Source: Strongyloides papillosus (taxonomy: Eukaryota; Nematoda; Chromadorea; Rhabditida; Strongyloididae). From it: DNA of 64,000 nt. A model generated the notes under the pieces. It did no database searches and had not been told where the DNA came from. It saw only the letters and a program-made list of their open reading frames with translations. Position 1 is the first letter of the stretch. Each line of letters begins with the position of its first letter. Below are positions 11,179 to 22,800 of this stretch, piece after piece. The translations under genes were made by a program, and so were the position numbers. Location: contig SRSI01000050.1 of NCBI GenBank assembly GCA_005656395.1, forward strand, positions 3,658,001 to 3,722,000, given 5' to 3'.

Positions 11179-14100
11179 TTGTGAAATTCTGTTAAAGTAG
11201 TATTTTATTTAATGTTTAAATTGAATTTATTAAAAAAAAAGGGTTAAATTAATATTTCATTCGATGATCGGTATATTAAAAAATTAAATAAATATCTTAG
11301 ATGAATTTAAATACCCTTATATTTATATTAAAAAGCCTCCTAATAACAATTTTTAAAATTTTTATCCAAAATAAATAGTCTGTAAATAGATTTTATAAGG
11401 GTTATATATTTTATCCCTTTAAAAATGTGGGAGATTTTGTTACAGATGTTTGAATTATTTCAAAATATAGGAAGAAATTTAATAAAAACTGTTTAATTTT
11501 GTTGATTAAACTTTCAATTTCATTAAAGAAATTTCTTCAAAATAAGATTTAGAAACAAAATAATTATTAAATTTAGTGAAAATAATAAATAATAAGAAGA
11601 AATTATGAAAGAAATGTATGCCGAAATTAGAATGGGCGTTGTGGTAGTAGTTAAAAAATATCAAAGAAATATATATCATTTATATAATATTATTTTTATT
11701 CATATAAAAAACCTAAAGTACTATAAATAATTTATTATAAATAGACAAATCATTCAATATCAAAATAAGTTTCTCTCTCAAAACAACTCAAAAATTCTTT
11801 TATAACTTTATATAAATTAAATAAACATAATATTTATTTTTAAGAAAGTGCATTGTAAATAACATATATCATTTTATTTAGCATAGCTAGCCATATATTT
11901 GGCCGAAAGATTATATTTATTATTTATATCTCTTGTAACAGTATCTGAAAATTTTAGCACTACAAATTTGCAAGCTTTTTTTTATCTGTAAATTTAATCT
12001 ATTCCTTTTTTTGATTAACACACTCAGACAACAATATTAAAGTCACAACTTCATTAACTTTTAATCAGTATTTATTTGTCTTAACATTTTTTTTTCAATA
12101 GAACAAAATGAAACAATAGAATGGTAAAAAGAAATTTGTATTAACAGTATTTTTTGTGTTATTTATTTATAAAATTTCAGTAGACGAAAGTTTTACGTGT
12201 CAATAAAGTTAATTTTATATGTGGCATAATATCAATCTAATAAGATATTTATATCAAAGCAAATCAGAAATTTATAAAGATAAAATGGATCTAAAAAATA
12301 TTTCAATGAAGTTCATATATAGAAATACAAAAATTTCATAGTTAAACCATACGCTTTAAGTTTAAAAACGAAATATGAGCATAAAAGTAACAAATATTTT
12401 TGCTCAAAATAAAAACAGTTAACTTCAAAAAACATCATAAATTATTTTTTTAAAACATTTTAATAATATGAAAAAAACAATGAATGATGTAGTAATTAGT
12501 AATATGTATAAATTTTTAAATAATGTAAAAAATGTATTTTTTAAAAGAATAATTTAAGCATAATAAATAACCTAATCAATCATAGAATAAAACTTATTGC
12601 AATTCTAGGAAATGTCACAACGTTCATTTATATGAAAAACGATTATGAGATCAAATATAAGAGCATAGTATTTTAAATATTAATTTTTTTTTCTCAATTT
12701 TTTAATATTTTATTTTGCGAAATATTAATTTGAAAGAACACTATCTCAAAACCTTTATTTTACAATTTAAATGCATACAACTTTTTTTCTATTGAAGCAA
12801 AAGAATTATATGATAAAAAAATAATTAAATTTTATATATTTTTCAATTGTCATACAAATTTTGATATAATTTTTACAAAATGTTAACTTTGATAAAGCAA
12901 AGTTCAAAAAGTTTAGACTAAAATTTTATTTGCAGTAGAACTTTTATTTATAAATTAATTTTAGGATATGACAATCTCGTAAACAATTAATATAATGTTA
13001 TTAAAGTGAAATATTTAAGTTATAAAAAATGCAGGGCAATTTATGTATATATTTTTATATGAATATAGAAAAAGATAAATTAAAGCACTATAGTATCTAT
13101 TGGGAATTAATTTTCAAAAATTTTCATTAACGTTATCACATATTTTGAATAACATCTTTAAAAAACGATAAGAAATTTGAAAGAAATAAATATCATAATA
13201 ACGAGGCAAACTTATATTTACATTATTAGTAGTAAAACTTAAACAATTATTTGAAAAAAATATGTTAAGAAAAGTGATATATTTAATTAAAAATATGTCA
13301 ATCTAATTTACACCTATTCCACAACAATACAACCAAAACATCAACTTTTATCACCGTATTATTCAATTTTACACATCAAAATGTTCATACGTATTTATAT
13401 AAGTAATTGTTAAGGATGATAATAAAAAATTTTTTTTATTGAATATACACAAAAACTTTCAATCAAGGTCCAAAATAATAATAAATTACGTAAACATGTA
13501 TTAAAAGCAATTACTCAACAAATTGTTCCTTGAGCTTTAACAAAATAAACATATGAAAGATAAATCTATAGTTTAATATTGAAGAATAATATTACAAAAT
13601 GTTGCCTTTATGGTAAAAAAAAGTTTATACAATTTATATTTCATACTTCAAGGGATATCCCATATAAGTTTTCACTCTTCCCGTATGTGATGATAAAAAT
13701 TTTTTATCTTATCCAAGAAAATTAAAGTTTAAAGTATTTTCTGGTAAAGAATAATCTAATAATATACCACAAAATAATTTGTCTTATAAAGTAGATAATA
13801 AAGAACAAAATTAAAAATAATTTTAGAGTTTCAGATAAGTATCAATATATATACTCGAGTAATAATATATAATTAGAATACCAATAATTTTTAAAATCGT
13901 AGAAAATAAATTATTTAACGTAATTACCGTGAAAAAATGAATATTATTCATTTTTTATCATCATTAATAGTTATTGTTTTTATCTTTTGACTCGTGAAAC
14001 TAAATTTTTTAAAATTACTATTATTTATTTGTCTCCTAAAGTTTAAAGTTCTTAAATTACTTGTTTTCATTAATTCATCCCATCAAACTTTACACAATAA

Positions 14101-14906
14101 AACTATTTTTTACACGAAATTTTAAAAATGTATATGCAGGGAATATTAAAAACTAAAATTATCATTCTTATCCTTTTATACAAAATAAATAAGTGTTAAG
14201 TAAGTAATACTTGAAAATGTGCATTAATTGGAATCATTAATTGTTTGAAACTTCATTCAAAATTTTATTGGCCTATAAACTTATATTTACGATGGGTAAA
14301 AATATAGTTTAAAAAAGTTTTTATTTTATATTTTTTAATATGCAAAAAAATGGCTTTTAGATATAAATTTTTGGTCATTAAAATAAAAACTTAAGAAATA
14401 TTTCCTGATATTTTTAAATTAAGTAAAGCCTTAACAAAATAAAAAATTATTTTTGCAACTTTCAATAAAAAATATTTAAATATGGGTATAGAATTCTAAA
14501 GTTATGATATCATGTATTATTATTCTCTCAACAACACCCTATTTTTGAAATTTTTTTATTATATTCTAAGACTAGGTAGTGTTTAACTATAGAAATATCC
14601 TGGCATCTTAAGTTACATTATTTTTGTAACTTAATAGGATATTTTTATTGTTTGTATTCCATGTCGAATATATTTTAACATGCTAAGGTTATTTTAAACA
14701 ATATAATGCTAAATATAAAATTCACTGTAATAATAAATAAAAATTTTACATTGAAATGAGTTAATATCAATTATAAAAAATTTATTATTCTATATAAATT
14801 TTATTTTATTATACTAATTTTTGCAAAAATTATTTAGTAAAAAAATGTATTAATTTTATTGGATAAAAAAATTAAAATACATTGAAAGTACATTTACTTA
14901 AATTAT
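11179..14906. other. Long AT-rich gene-poor stretch
   Basis: About 3.7 kb of very AT-rich sequence. No open frame with a recognisable domain, no RNA gene and no tandem repeat seen. The proximal part holds the channel gene's upstream region (an acceptor TTTAACAG lies about 10 nt before its ATG). One compound inverted repeat occurs at 14593-14644 and is listed separately. Confidence 0.5.
14593..14644. repeat. Compound inverted repeat / hairpin
   Basis: Two nested perfect 9-nt arms are visible. The outer pair is AAATATCCT (14593-14601) with AGGATATTT (14636-14644). The inner pair is TTAAGTTAC (14608-14616) with GTAACTTAA (14626-14634), around a 9-nt T-rich loop. The two stems are separated by 6 nt on one side and 1 nt on the other. 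No flanking duplication or terminal repeat is obvious, so the origin is unknown. Confidence 0.55.
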
Positions 14907-15295
14907 AGCAATGATGAAAAAATGTTTCTGCTTTAAATTTGCTTTATCAAATTTGGTAGAGGGACGTTCATTTTTAAAATCGCTTATAACTCCCCATATA
15001 TCAAAAATTATTTCATCAGGGAATTAGAAAACATTCATTTCACTTTTTTTTATCTCGTTACTTAATTCAATAGTATCCAGACAATCACGGCCACTTTTCC
15101 ACATTAAAAAGTCTAGCTCATCCATCATGTAATTCAAGATATCAATCAAAAAAACATCCATCGAAAAAATAATCATTTGATCTAGAGCTTTTTGTAAAAC
15201 AGCATCACCATTAGCTTTGAAGTGCAGAGTTCCAGTACTAAAAGTAATTTCAGTTGTAGTTTTATTTGGTAAACGACTATTTCTAAATGATACGT
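14907..15295 (-). pseudogene. Truncated GIPC pseudogene
   Basis: Decayed copy of the 3' part of the GIPC gene at 17375-18382, alignable by eye over about 390 nt, including the sequence just after the stop codon. It corresponds to the last third of the protein (after the PDZ domain, through the GH2 domain and C-terminus). A Gln codon of the parent (DFQFPEE region) is a TAA stop here (15024-15026 on the plus strand), and several substitutions and small length changes break the frame. The match ends abruptly near 15295, so only a 3' fragment was copied. It lies 2.1 kb from the parent in the same orientation. Since the parent has no introns, retrocopy and DNA duplication cannot be told apart on intron loss alone. 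Confidence 0.85.
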
Positions 15296-17374
15296 TTTAA
15301 ACTGAAAATGTAGCCGATTACTTTTGAAAACCTTATATTTATTAAGATAAATTATTTCATCAAATAACTGTTTTTAAATTTATTAAATTTATTGTTATTA
15401 TTCAATCTAAACTTTGAAATAAATATATTTTTTCGCCAATTTAAATTTTATTTTTAAATAACATCTTGTTCCTTGACGTCATCTTATAGTGATTCTTTGA
15501 AATTATCTTCTTGTTCAGCAGTCTCTTGAATATATACCCTTTAATAATTATTCAAACAACATTCTAATCCTTAAACATTATTTTAAAGAAAAGTTTTTTA
15601 ACTAGATTAATGATAATCAAAAAATTACTAAAAATGTTATCACATTTTTATATTAATTTTTGCTAAAATGAATAATCGAAATGAAATGATTATATTTTGT
15701 GTAACTAATTGTAGATCCATATTGGATAAAACTATATTTCTACTATGTAAGTGCGGAAATTTTATAAATCAAATAGTGATAGAGTATTTAAACAGAGTAC
15801 AATTAAATATTTTATAAAAAAAGTAATCTCTAAATAAGCGAAAAAATATTTAAGTCAGGACATACTTTTATTTCATATTATTTAAAATTCTTTTAATATG
15901 GAGTATATTAATATCCTATTATAATTATTAATTGTTTTATGTGTAACAACACACATAACTTTTCTAAAACAATCTTTTTATCTTTATATTTCTTTGATTG
16001 CTATGTTTATGGTTACGAGAAGAACAGTTACAAATTTGGTGTTAATTATTGTAAGGCAAAGAAATTAATATACCAAATATTACAGATGTTTTAGAAATTA
16101 TTTCGAATAATTCATTATTAAGTTTTCATGTATATCATCTTGCGTGGGCAAAAATAAATTAAAAAATATATAAAAAACCAAAAAAAATGTACAGAAATAT
16201 GTATTATATTTACTAAATTCTTATATGATAAAAATGATTCTATATAAAATTACTATTTTAATGGTTGTATTTATTTAATCGAACATAAGTTTATGATATG
16301 AAAATTTGTGTTAGTTGTAATGAAAAACCAATTTGTGTCGCAAAAAAGTTATGATGTTTTGGGATTAATTCCAACAAAAAGAAGAAAAGATAAATATTAA
16401 TATATTTTTGTAGACTATATGAATATTAAGCTTGAATACAAAATGCAATACTCGAAATTAAAAAATTTTCCTTAATATATTGAATATAATTATTTTTGAA
16501 TGGACATTTTTCAGAAGAATATGTAGCATATCCATATAAAAAAACCGTATAAATTTCTAAATGATCGATCGAAAAATAGAATATTGACAGTGCAAGAATA
16601 TAGATTTACTTTTTAAAAATTAAAATGGTTATACTGGGAACAATTCAAGAAAAATTCTTTATATCATTTAAAATAACAAAAATAACAGGTATCGAAAAAG
16701 CAATAGTAACAATGAATATGAATATCCTTATATTTTTTATGGAAAAAAGATGTAAAATCACTAAGGATCTGATAGGCACTGTCCATTGTCATCTTTACGT
16801 GTAGATACTTCTACAACAAGAAGATTGAAATTTAATGATAAACAATCTTGTACTGTTCTTTTAAAATACCACTAATAAAAATCTTTTTTTATTTAAAATA
16901 CATGATATAGATCAAATAATTCATATTTCGAAAATGGTTCCGTGTAAATAAAATATCAAAAAGTATTGTTCTAATAGATATTTTATTATATAGAAACAAT
17001 AAAGATATATATGTCTTATCAAAAAAGGGTAACTTTTTTTTGTTATTTATATACACAAAACGTAGAAAACGAAGTTTTGGTATTTGTTAAGCATATTTTT
17101 TGATAATTAATAAAGTCCTATTTCATTTGCTGTTTTAATTTATGAAAATATGTCCAACAAACTATTTACAAATTCGTTAATCATCTTAAAAATATTATAC
17201 AATATTGAATAAATATTTTTACCAAACGTTATCTAATTATGCATAATCTAACAATACACTAATCTATGAAAAATTATAAAGAAAAAAAGTATTACTTTTA
17301 TTGGATAGAAATTATAAATAATTCGAAATTATTTTTATTTAAATTATAATGATGATAAAAAAATATCTTTATTT
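15296..17374. other. AT-rich gene-poor stretch
   Basis: About 2 kb without a supported gene. It holds a perfect TGACGTCA (CRE-type) palindrome at 15474-15481. A faint coding-like patch around 16690-16805 was examined but has no start, no domain and interrupted frames. The last part is the 3' flank of the GIPC gene. Confidence 0.45.
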
Positions 17375-18382
17375 TCAATTCGCTTTATCAGATTTAGTAG
17401 AAAGGCGTTCGTTCTTGAAGTCATCTATAACTCCCCACATATCGAAGATCAACTCTTCAGGGAATTGGAAATCATTCATCTCACTTTCCTTAATTTTGTT
17501 GGTCAATTCAATGGCATCCTGGCAATCACGACCAATCTCCCATATTGAAAGTGCTAATTCATCGTCATGTAATCCAAGATATGAATCAAAGACATCATTC
17601 ATCGCAGAAATAATCATTTGGTCAGGAGCCTCTTGTAAAACAGCTTCGCCATTAGCCTTGAAACGAAGAGTCCCTGTACCAGAAGTAATGTCATTTGTAG
17701 TTTTGGTTGGTATACGACTACTTCTAGATGAAATATGGCTGAATCCTGTCTTGTATGGTTCGATAAGACGTATTACAAATGTCTCCCCAACAGCAATATT
17801 TCTTAAAACTCTGGCAACATTGCAATGTGTCATTCCAACCATAGAATTTCCATTGATTTTTTCAATGTGATCACCAATTGAGATGGCAGGTGATGCTAAT
17901 GCAGAGGTACTTCCGGGTTTGATTTTTTTAACAAAACAATAACCAGCACCGTTATCTGTTATTGTGATTCCCAATGCATCTCCAGTCTTTGTCATTTGAA
18001 CTTCTTTACGTTGTCCTTTGACGTGAGCATAAATTATATCACCAATATTTACATTATTTGTTATGAATGATGTTGGCTCGATTTTCCTATTATTGGCTGT
18101 ACAGTAAAGTATATCATTCGGCGAGATATTGAAAGCAGTACCAATGTTGTAGTAAAGTTCTGATAAATTTTTGAATCCACTAACAAAAACAATCGAAGAT
18201 CCATGAGCAAGAGTACATTCAAATTTTGGAGTACGTTTTAATGTATCAGTGGTTAAAACGATATCATTAGTAGTACCAGTATTTTGGGATCCAAAAAGAT
18301 TCGTCAATTCTGTTGATAATCTTGCATCAATTTCATCCCTTTGCATACGTCTATTACGACTTTGACTACGTGAATATCTCAT
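17375..18382 (-). CDS. gipc: GIPC family PDZ-domain adaptor
   Basis: Single-exon gene of 335 residues. GIPC proteins are cytoplasmic adaptors that bind the C-termini of membrane receptors through one PDZ domain and link them to myosin VI and endosomal transport. The family layout is clear: an N-terminal GH1 region at about 55-120, a PDZ domain at about 128-210 with carboxylate-binding loop ALGI and the helix residues GMTHCNVARVLRNI, and the GH2 region at about 235-330 (LGLHDDELALSIWEIG, then FQFPEELIFDMWGVIDDF). Length matches animal GIPCs. The N-terminus is Arg/Ser-rich (MRYSRSQSRNRR). Having no introns is unremarkable if the lineage has lost many. A decayed partial copy lies 2.1 kb away at 14907-15295. 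The gene is divergent with the RBM7-like gene, 249 nt apart. Confidence 0.93.
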   Translation of the reverse strand: MRYSRSQSRNRRMQRDEIDARLSTELTNLFGSQNTGTTNDIVLTTDTLKRTPKFECTLAHGSSIVFVSGFKNLSELYYNIGTAFNISPNDILYCTANNRKIEPTSFITNNVNIGDIIYAHVKGQRKEVQMTKTGDALGITITDNGAGYCFVKKIKPGSTSALASPAISIGDHIEKINGNSMVGMTHCNVARVLRNIAVGETFVIRLIEPYKTGFSHISSRSSRIPTKTTNDITSGTGTLRFKANGEAVLQEAPDQMIISAMNDVFDSYLGLHDDELALSIWEIGRDCQDAIELTNKIKESEMNDFQFPEELIFDMWGVIDDFKNERLSTKSDKAN

Positions 18383-18631
18383 AATTCAAAATAATAAATT
18401 GTACCTCAAAACAATTTAACATCTTTTTTATACACTAAAAATTTAGTTTTAATTATTTTATGTATTCAAATTTGTTATGACCTTATCATTGTAGTGGCGT
18501 TTCTCCAAAACATTTAGCTTTCTACAAAACAAACGACTTTTTATTTCATTTACTTGAAAACATTCAATTTCTGATAATTCTTATCTTTTAACCTTGTAAT
18601 TTAATAGATTCTTCTTCTCATTACTAAAAAT
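18383..18631. promoter_or_regulatory. Shared intergenic region between divergent GIPC and RBM7-like genes
   Basis: The 249 nt between the two start codons must carry the promoters or 5' leaders of both genes. No TATA box or strong known motif is evident; it is AT-rich with short pyrimidine tracts. Bidirectional control is inference from the head-to-head layout. Confidence 0.45.
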
Positions 18632-19125
18632 ATGTCGAGGTATAATTTATTTTATGATGAAAGCAATTGTACAAGAGATGATCGTACAATTTACGTTAGG
18701 AATTTAGATACAAAAGTTACAAAAGAGATCCTATGGGAATTGTTTTCTCAGGTAATTTTTCTATATTTTATTTAGTTATTTTTAATATTTATTTTTTAGG
18801 TAGGTAATGTACAGCAGGTTTTCCTGCCACAGATAGATAAAGATAAAAATGAGCCTCCTTATGCCTTAATTACCTTCAAAACAATACACTCCCCGATATT
18901 TGCTTCTGAAATAATGAATGGTGTTTCTCTGTATGGAAGGCAAATTTCAGTACAGCCCAAAGGGAAATCAATGCACAGTAATCTGTTTATGGAACTAAAA
19001 AAGAATGGGGAACTGGCTATCAGCTTGAACAGGATATGATGAAAAGTTATCGAGATCAACAGATGAATAACAGTTATGGAAGTGATCACCACAGGAGAAC
19101 GAGTAGACATCGATCGTATAGATAA
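18632..19125 (+). CDS. RBM7/RBM11-like RNA-binding protein (RRM), with apparent frameshift
   Basis: Exon 18632-18751, a 48-nt intron, then exon from 18800. One RRM covers about residues 18-92: RNP2 is TIYVRNL, RNP1-like is YALITF, and NGVSLYGRQISVQ closes the domain. The DRTIYVRNLDTKVTKEIL entry closely resembles RBM7, the RNA-binding subunit of the nuclear exosome targeting (NEXT) complex. As written, the frame stops at 19037-19039 after about 119 residues. A neighbouring frame runs on to 19125 and encodes a Gln/Arg/His/Ser-rich basic tail (ending HHRRTSRHRSYR), which resembles RBM7 tails. The two frames meet at a run of six A near 18995-19005, so a 1-nt length change there explains the break. 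Whether it is real or a sequence error cannot be told. Confidence 0.75.
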
Positions 19126-19841
19126 ATGTATCTGTACTATACTATTACTTTGTTTTTATTTTGTTACCTCTCTTCTTGGATAAACTTACTAATTTTAATT
19201 AAGTATTTTTGTAATTGGTTATTGTGTGTGGTGGTTATAACTTTTTAACTTACACCACAATTGTTGTAAATAAGTTATAATTTTTTGTAATGAAGTTTTT
19301 AATTTGGTATGTAAAATTTAAACGTCTTTTTTTAATTATTTAACATTACTTTGTTATATTTTTTAATTCTGACATGACATAAATTATATTATTAAAAACT
19401 TACATTCCCATATACATATGATCACCATTAAAAATTTGATAACAAAAATTTTTCCGTGACTCCTCTGTCAAGGTCTTCCTCAAATTCGGTCTTAATTAAT
19501 AAAAGCTGTCCACATATTAAATTTGACCATCTATCCTGTCAATTAAACGATATACGCTTCCAAATAGAAGTCAAACTGATAGGTATGACGTATAGTGAAA
19601 CTTTCAAATATATATTATACACCTTAAACAAACAAAAAGAAGTTTCCAATAATATGTAGTTAATAAATTTCTAATTATGTTATTATTATATTTCTGAAAG
19701 TAATTATAGATATTTTCTATAAATTTAGTAATCAACTTTGGACACTCCTTTCTGTTTAATTTATAATTATTGTTATTTAAAATTTGGAGAAGTTTTATTT
19801 ACTGTTATTAAATATTTTAATAATTATTAATATTATTTTGA
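19126..19841. other. Intergenic
   Basis: AT-rich spacer between the RBM7-like gene and Kunitz/lustrin copy A. A 67-codon frame at 19456-19659 has no recognisable feature. The open frame beginning at 19784 starts with TTG, not ATG, and is not a start for copy A. Confidence 0.45.
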
Positions 19842-22800
19842 ATGATAATAATTTTTTTACTTCTTTTATATTTTGTTGTTCTACAAATCAACAATTGTTA
19901 TTGGCACAGCATTTAACAGATGATTTTGATTTTTACAAAATCACAAAAGTTGATATCAAGGAAAGTAATTATAACTGTACTGAAGGAGGTACTTGTAATT
20001 GCAAATTCTCCTAAAGATTCAAATCCCTGTAATTTATCAATGAAAGACATTAAAATCCCTGTTTATTTCTGTGATGACATTAATAACAAAAATATATATG
20101 ATGATACAAGTTAATTTATTGTGTGATATTGATAAAATGGTTTTTGAAAGGCATTCATGTCCTGAAGGAAATTTATTCGTGACAATTTAGGTTGTATCGA
20201 TCCAACAAAAGATACTTTTAGATATGGTGTTTCCACTACCGGTTCCGGTAAAGTTGGTGATAGTTGCCAATTCAATACTGATTGCCTTTCTGGAATGTAT
20301 TGTTCAATGGGGACATGTGCCTGTCTTTCTACGTATATTTTAAAAGAATCATATTGTTATGAGAGTTAGTTATTTATGTTAGAAGACAAAATATATACTT
20401 TTATATTTATTAATATTTTCATTTTAGTTATAAATCCAAATTCAGCTGGATGTATTTATGATGCTCAATGTCAAGCAGTATTTCCTTCAGCACATTGTAA
20501 TATGGAATCAGGTATAGGTACATGTAGATGTCCAGAAAAAACACATTTAGCCAGAGAAAACAAGAGATGGTTGGGTATGTATTTCATTAATTGACAATGC
20601 CTCAAAAAATGGTGATCCAAATGAGAATTTACATTTCATTTGCCCATTACCAGAAGGTGCCGGTTTCAAAGTAGCATTATTTGATCCAACGTAAAATTTG
20701 ATGGTTTACCAGTTGGATGTACTGTAGGATCAACAAGTACCGTCGAACCAATACCACAACTACAAGGAGGCGCTGGTTGTATATGGCCAAGTACTGGTGA
20801 ATACATTGGCGATATCTATGATTGTATTCACACTTCACCTTTAATAAATTTAAAATCCAAATATTCTTTTTCAAGTTACCATCCATCTGCAAATGGGTAT
20901 GTTGTCCGAGTAGAGCTTTGACATGTACACAACCAGCAGTTTCTGGTCCTAATCCTACAGAAGCAAGGTGGTGGTTTAATTCAATTACTGGACAATGCCA
21001 GCAATTTTTATGGGATCCAACTGCTCCGGCAGCTGGTGATCATAGTCCTAATAATTTTAAAACAATGGAACATTGTCAAAATTATTGTCGTGATACGTGT
21101 GTACGGTCCTATCCTCAATATACGAAAGCGAAATCAATTTTGAAAGAAAGACCTATTACGTCATGTTCAACGACAACGTCATGTGGAAATGAGTATCAAT
21201 GTAAAAGTATTGGTTCTGAGCATTTATGTTGTCCCACAATAGCATCTATTTGTAGTTATAAAGGTGGAAGAATGATTGATTCTCTTGCACCAAGGAAAAC
21301 ATTATATGATCCAGGATTTTTATCAAAAACAGGAAAAGAACATATTCGTTTTTATTATAATAACGAAAAGAAACGTTGTCAATCATTCCTTTATAAAGGT
21401 GCCGGTGGAAATTTCAATAATTTCATATCTAAACATGAGTGTGATATGTTTTGTTCAAAATTGATATGTGAAATAGGAAACCCATTAAAAATCGGTGATG
21501 ATGCACAGAAATGTGAAAGCAATCACGATTGCCCTTCATCATACTCCTGTAATATGGTACAAAAAGTTTGTTGTCCCAAAAAGCAAACAATATGTTCACA
21601 ACCGTTAAGAACTGGTGATTGTTCAGAAAATTTACAAAGATACTATTACAATCCTTTAATTAAACAATGTGTAATTTTTTCATATTCAGGATGTCAAGGA
21701 AATGATAATAACTTTGATACTTTATTACAATGTCAGGAGACGTGTAAAAATATTTCTCCAGAACCAAGGTGTCCACAGGGACAGGCATACAAAGATTCAT
21801 ACGGAAATTTTGTCAATTGTAATGAAGGCTCAACAACAACATTAGTGCCTAACTATTTTTGTTTTAATGATGGCCAAACTTCGGGATTGTGTCCAACTAA
21901 GAGTTATACTTGTAGTCTTAACAGTGATAAAGGTGTCCAGTGTGGGGCTGGGACATCGTTTAAATATTATTTTAATCCCAATAAAAATAGTTGTGAAGCT
22001 TTCCAATATTTAGGTTGTGACGGTAATTCTAATAATTTCCAAACTGTAAGTTTTAAATAGATATCAGTTATATTAAAATTATTTCAGCTTGAAGCATGTG
22101 AAGAATATTGTGGCATATCTTGTCCAAATGGTGGCCAACCATTAAGAGACCATCAACACCAATTAATATCATGTTCTGATAATGAATCATGTCCAGCAAC
22201 ACATGAATGTACAGAACTATCAATAAAAGGTTCAGTTTCAAGTAGATGTTGTCCAACGAGGGGACATATCTGTTCCCAACCACCCCAAACCGGAACATCA
22301 TGTATAAGTAATCCGATAACGAGATACTATTTCAATATTGTTACTTCACAATGTAGTAAATTCCTGTATAATGGATGTAATGGAAATTTAAATAATTTCC
22401 TTTCTGAATCACAATGTAACAATTTCTGTAAATCAAGTAGTTGTGGAGCTGGTGAAAGTGTATTCTTGGATCCTAATACTAATATACCATTAACGTGTAA
22501 TGAAAATTTGAAAAATGCATGCCCACAAAATTATGTTTGTACATTAAATTCATTCACGAATACACATGTATGTTGTGGTGCCACAGATATGGGGGTATGC
22601 CCTCATGGTGAGAAGGCATACATTAATCCTATGGATATGACAGCGAAAGAATGCACAATAAATCAAGAAGGTTCTTGTCCATCAAATTATCTTTGTCATT
22701 TTAATTTGAATAAAAAAAAGTACTATTGCTGTAGTGGTCCGGAAACATGTCCTGCTGGAAAGTTTTTGTATAAAAATTCAAAGACATTACAACCTATAAA

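Noticed and set aside
15474..15481. Second TGACGTCA palindrome as a promoter element
   Set aside because: Nearly 3 kb from the nearest start codon, that of GIPC (18382), with only the GIPC pseudogene close by; no target gene, so left as a chance match.
16690..16805. Coding-like patch in the gene-poor region
   Set aside because: No start, no domain, and frames interrupted on both sides; insufficient to call a pseudogene.
19784..20014. Open frame that could be taken as the start of Kunitz/lustrin copy A
   Set aside because: Starts with TTG; the ATG at 19842 in another frame gives a proper signal peptide comparable to copy C.
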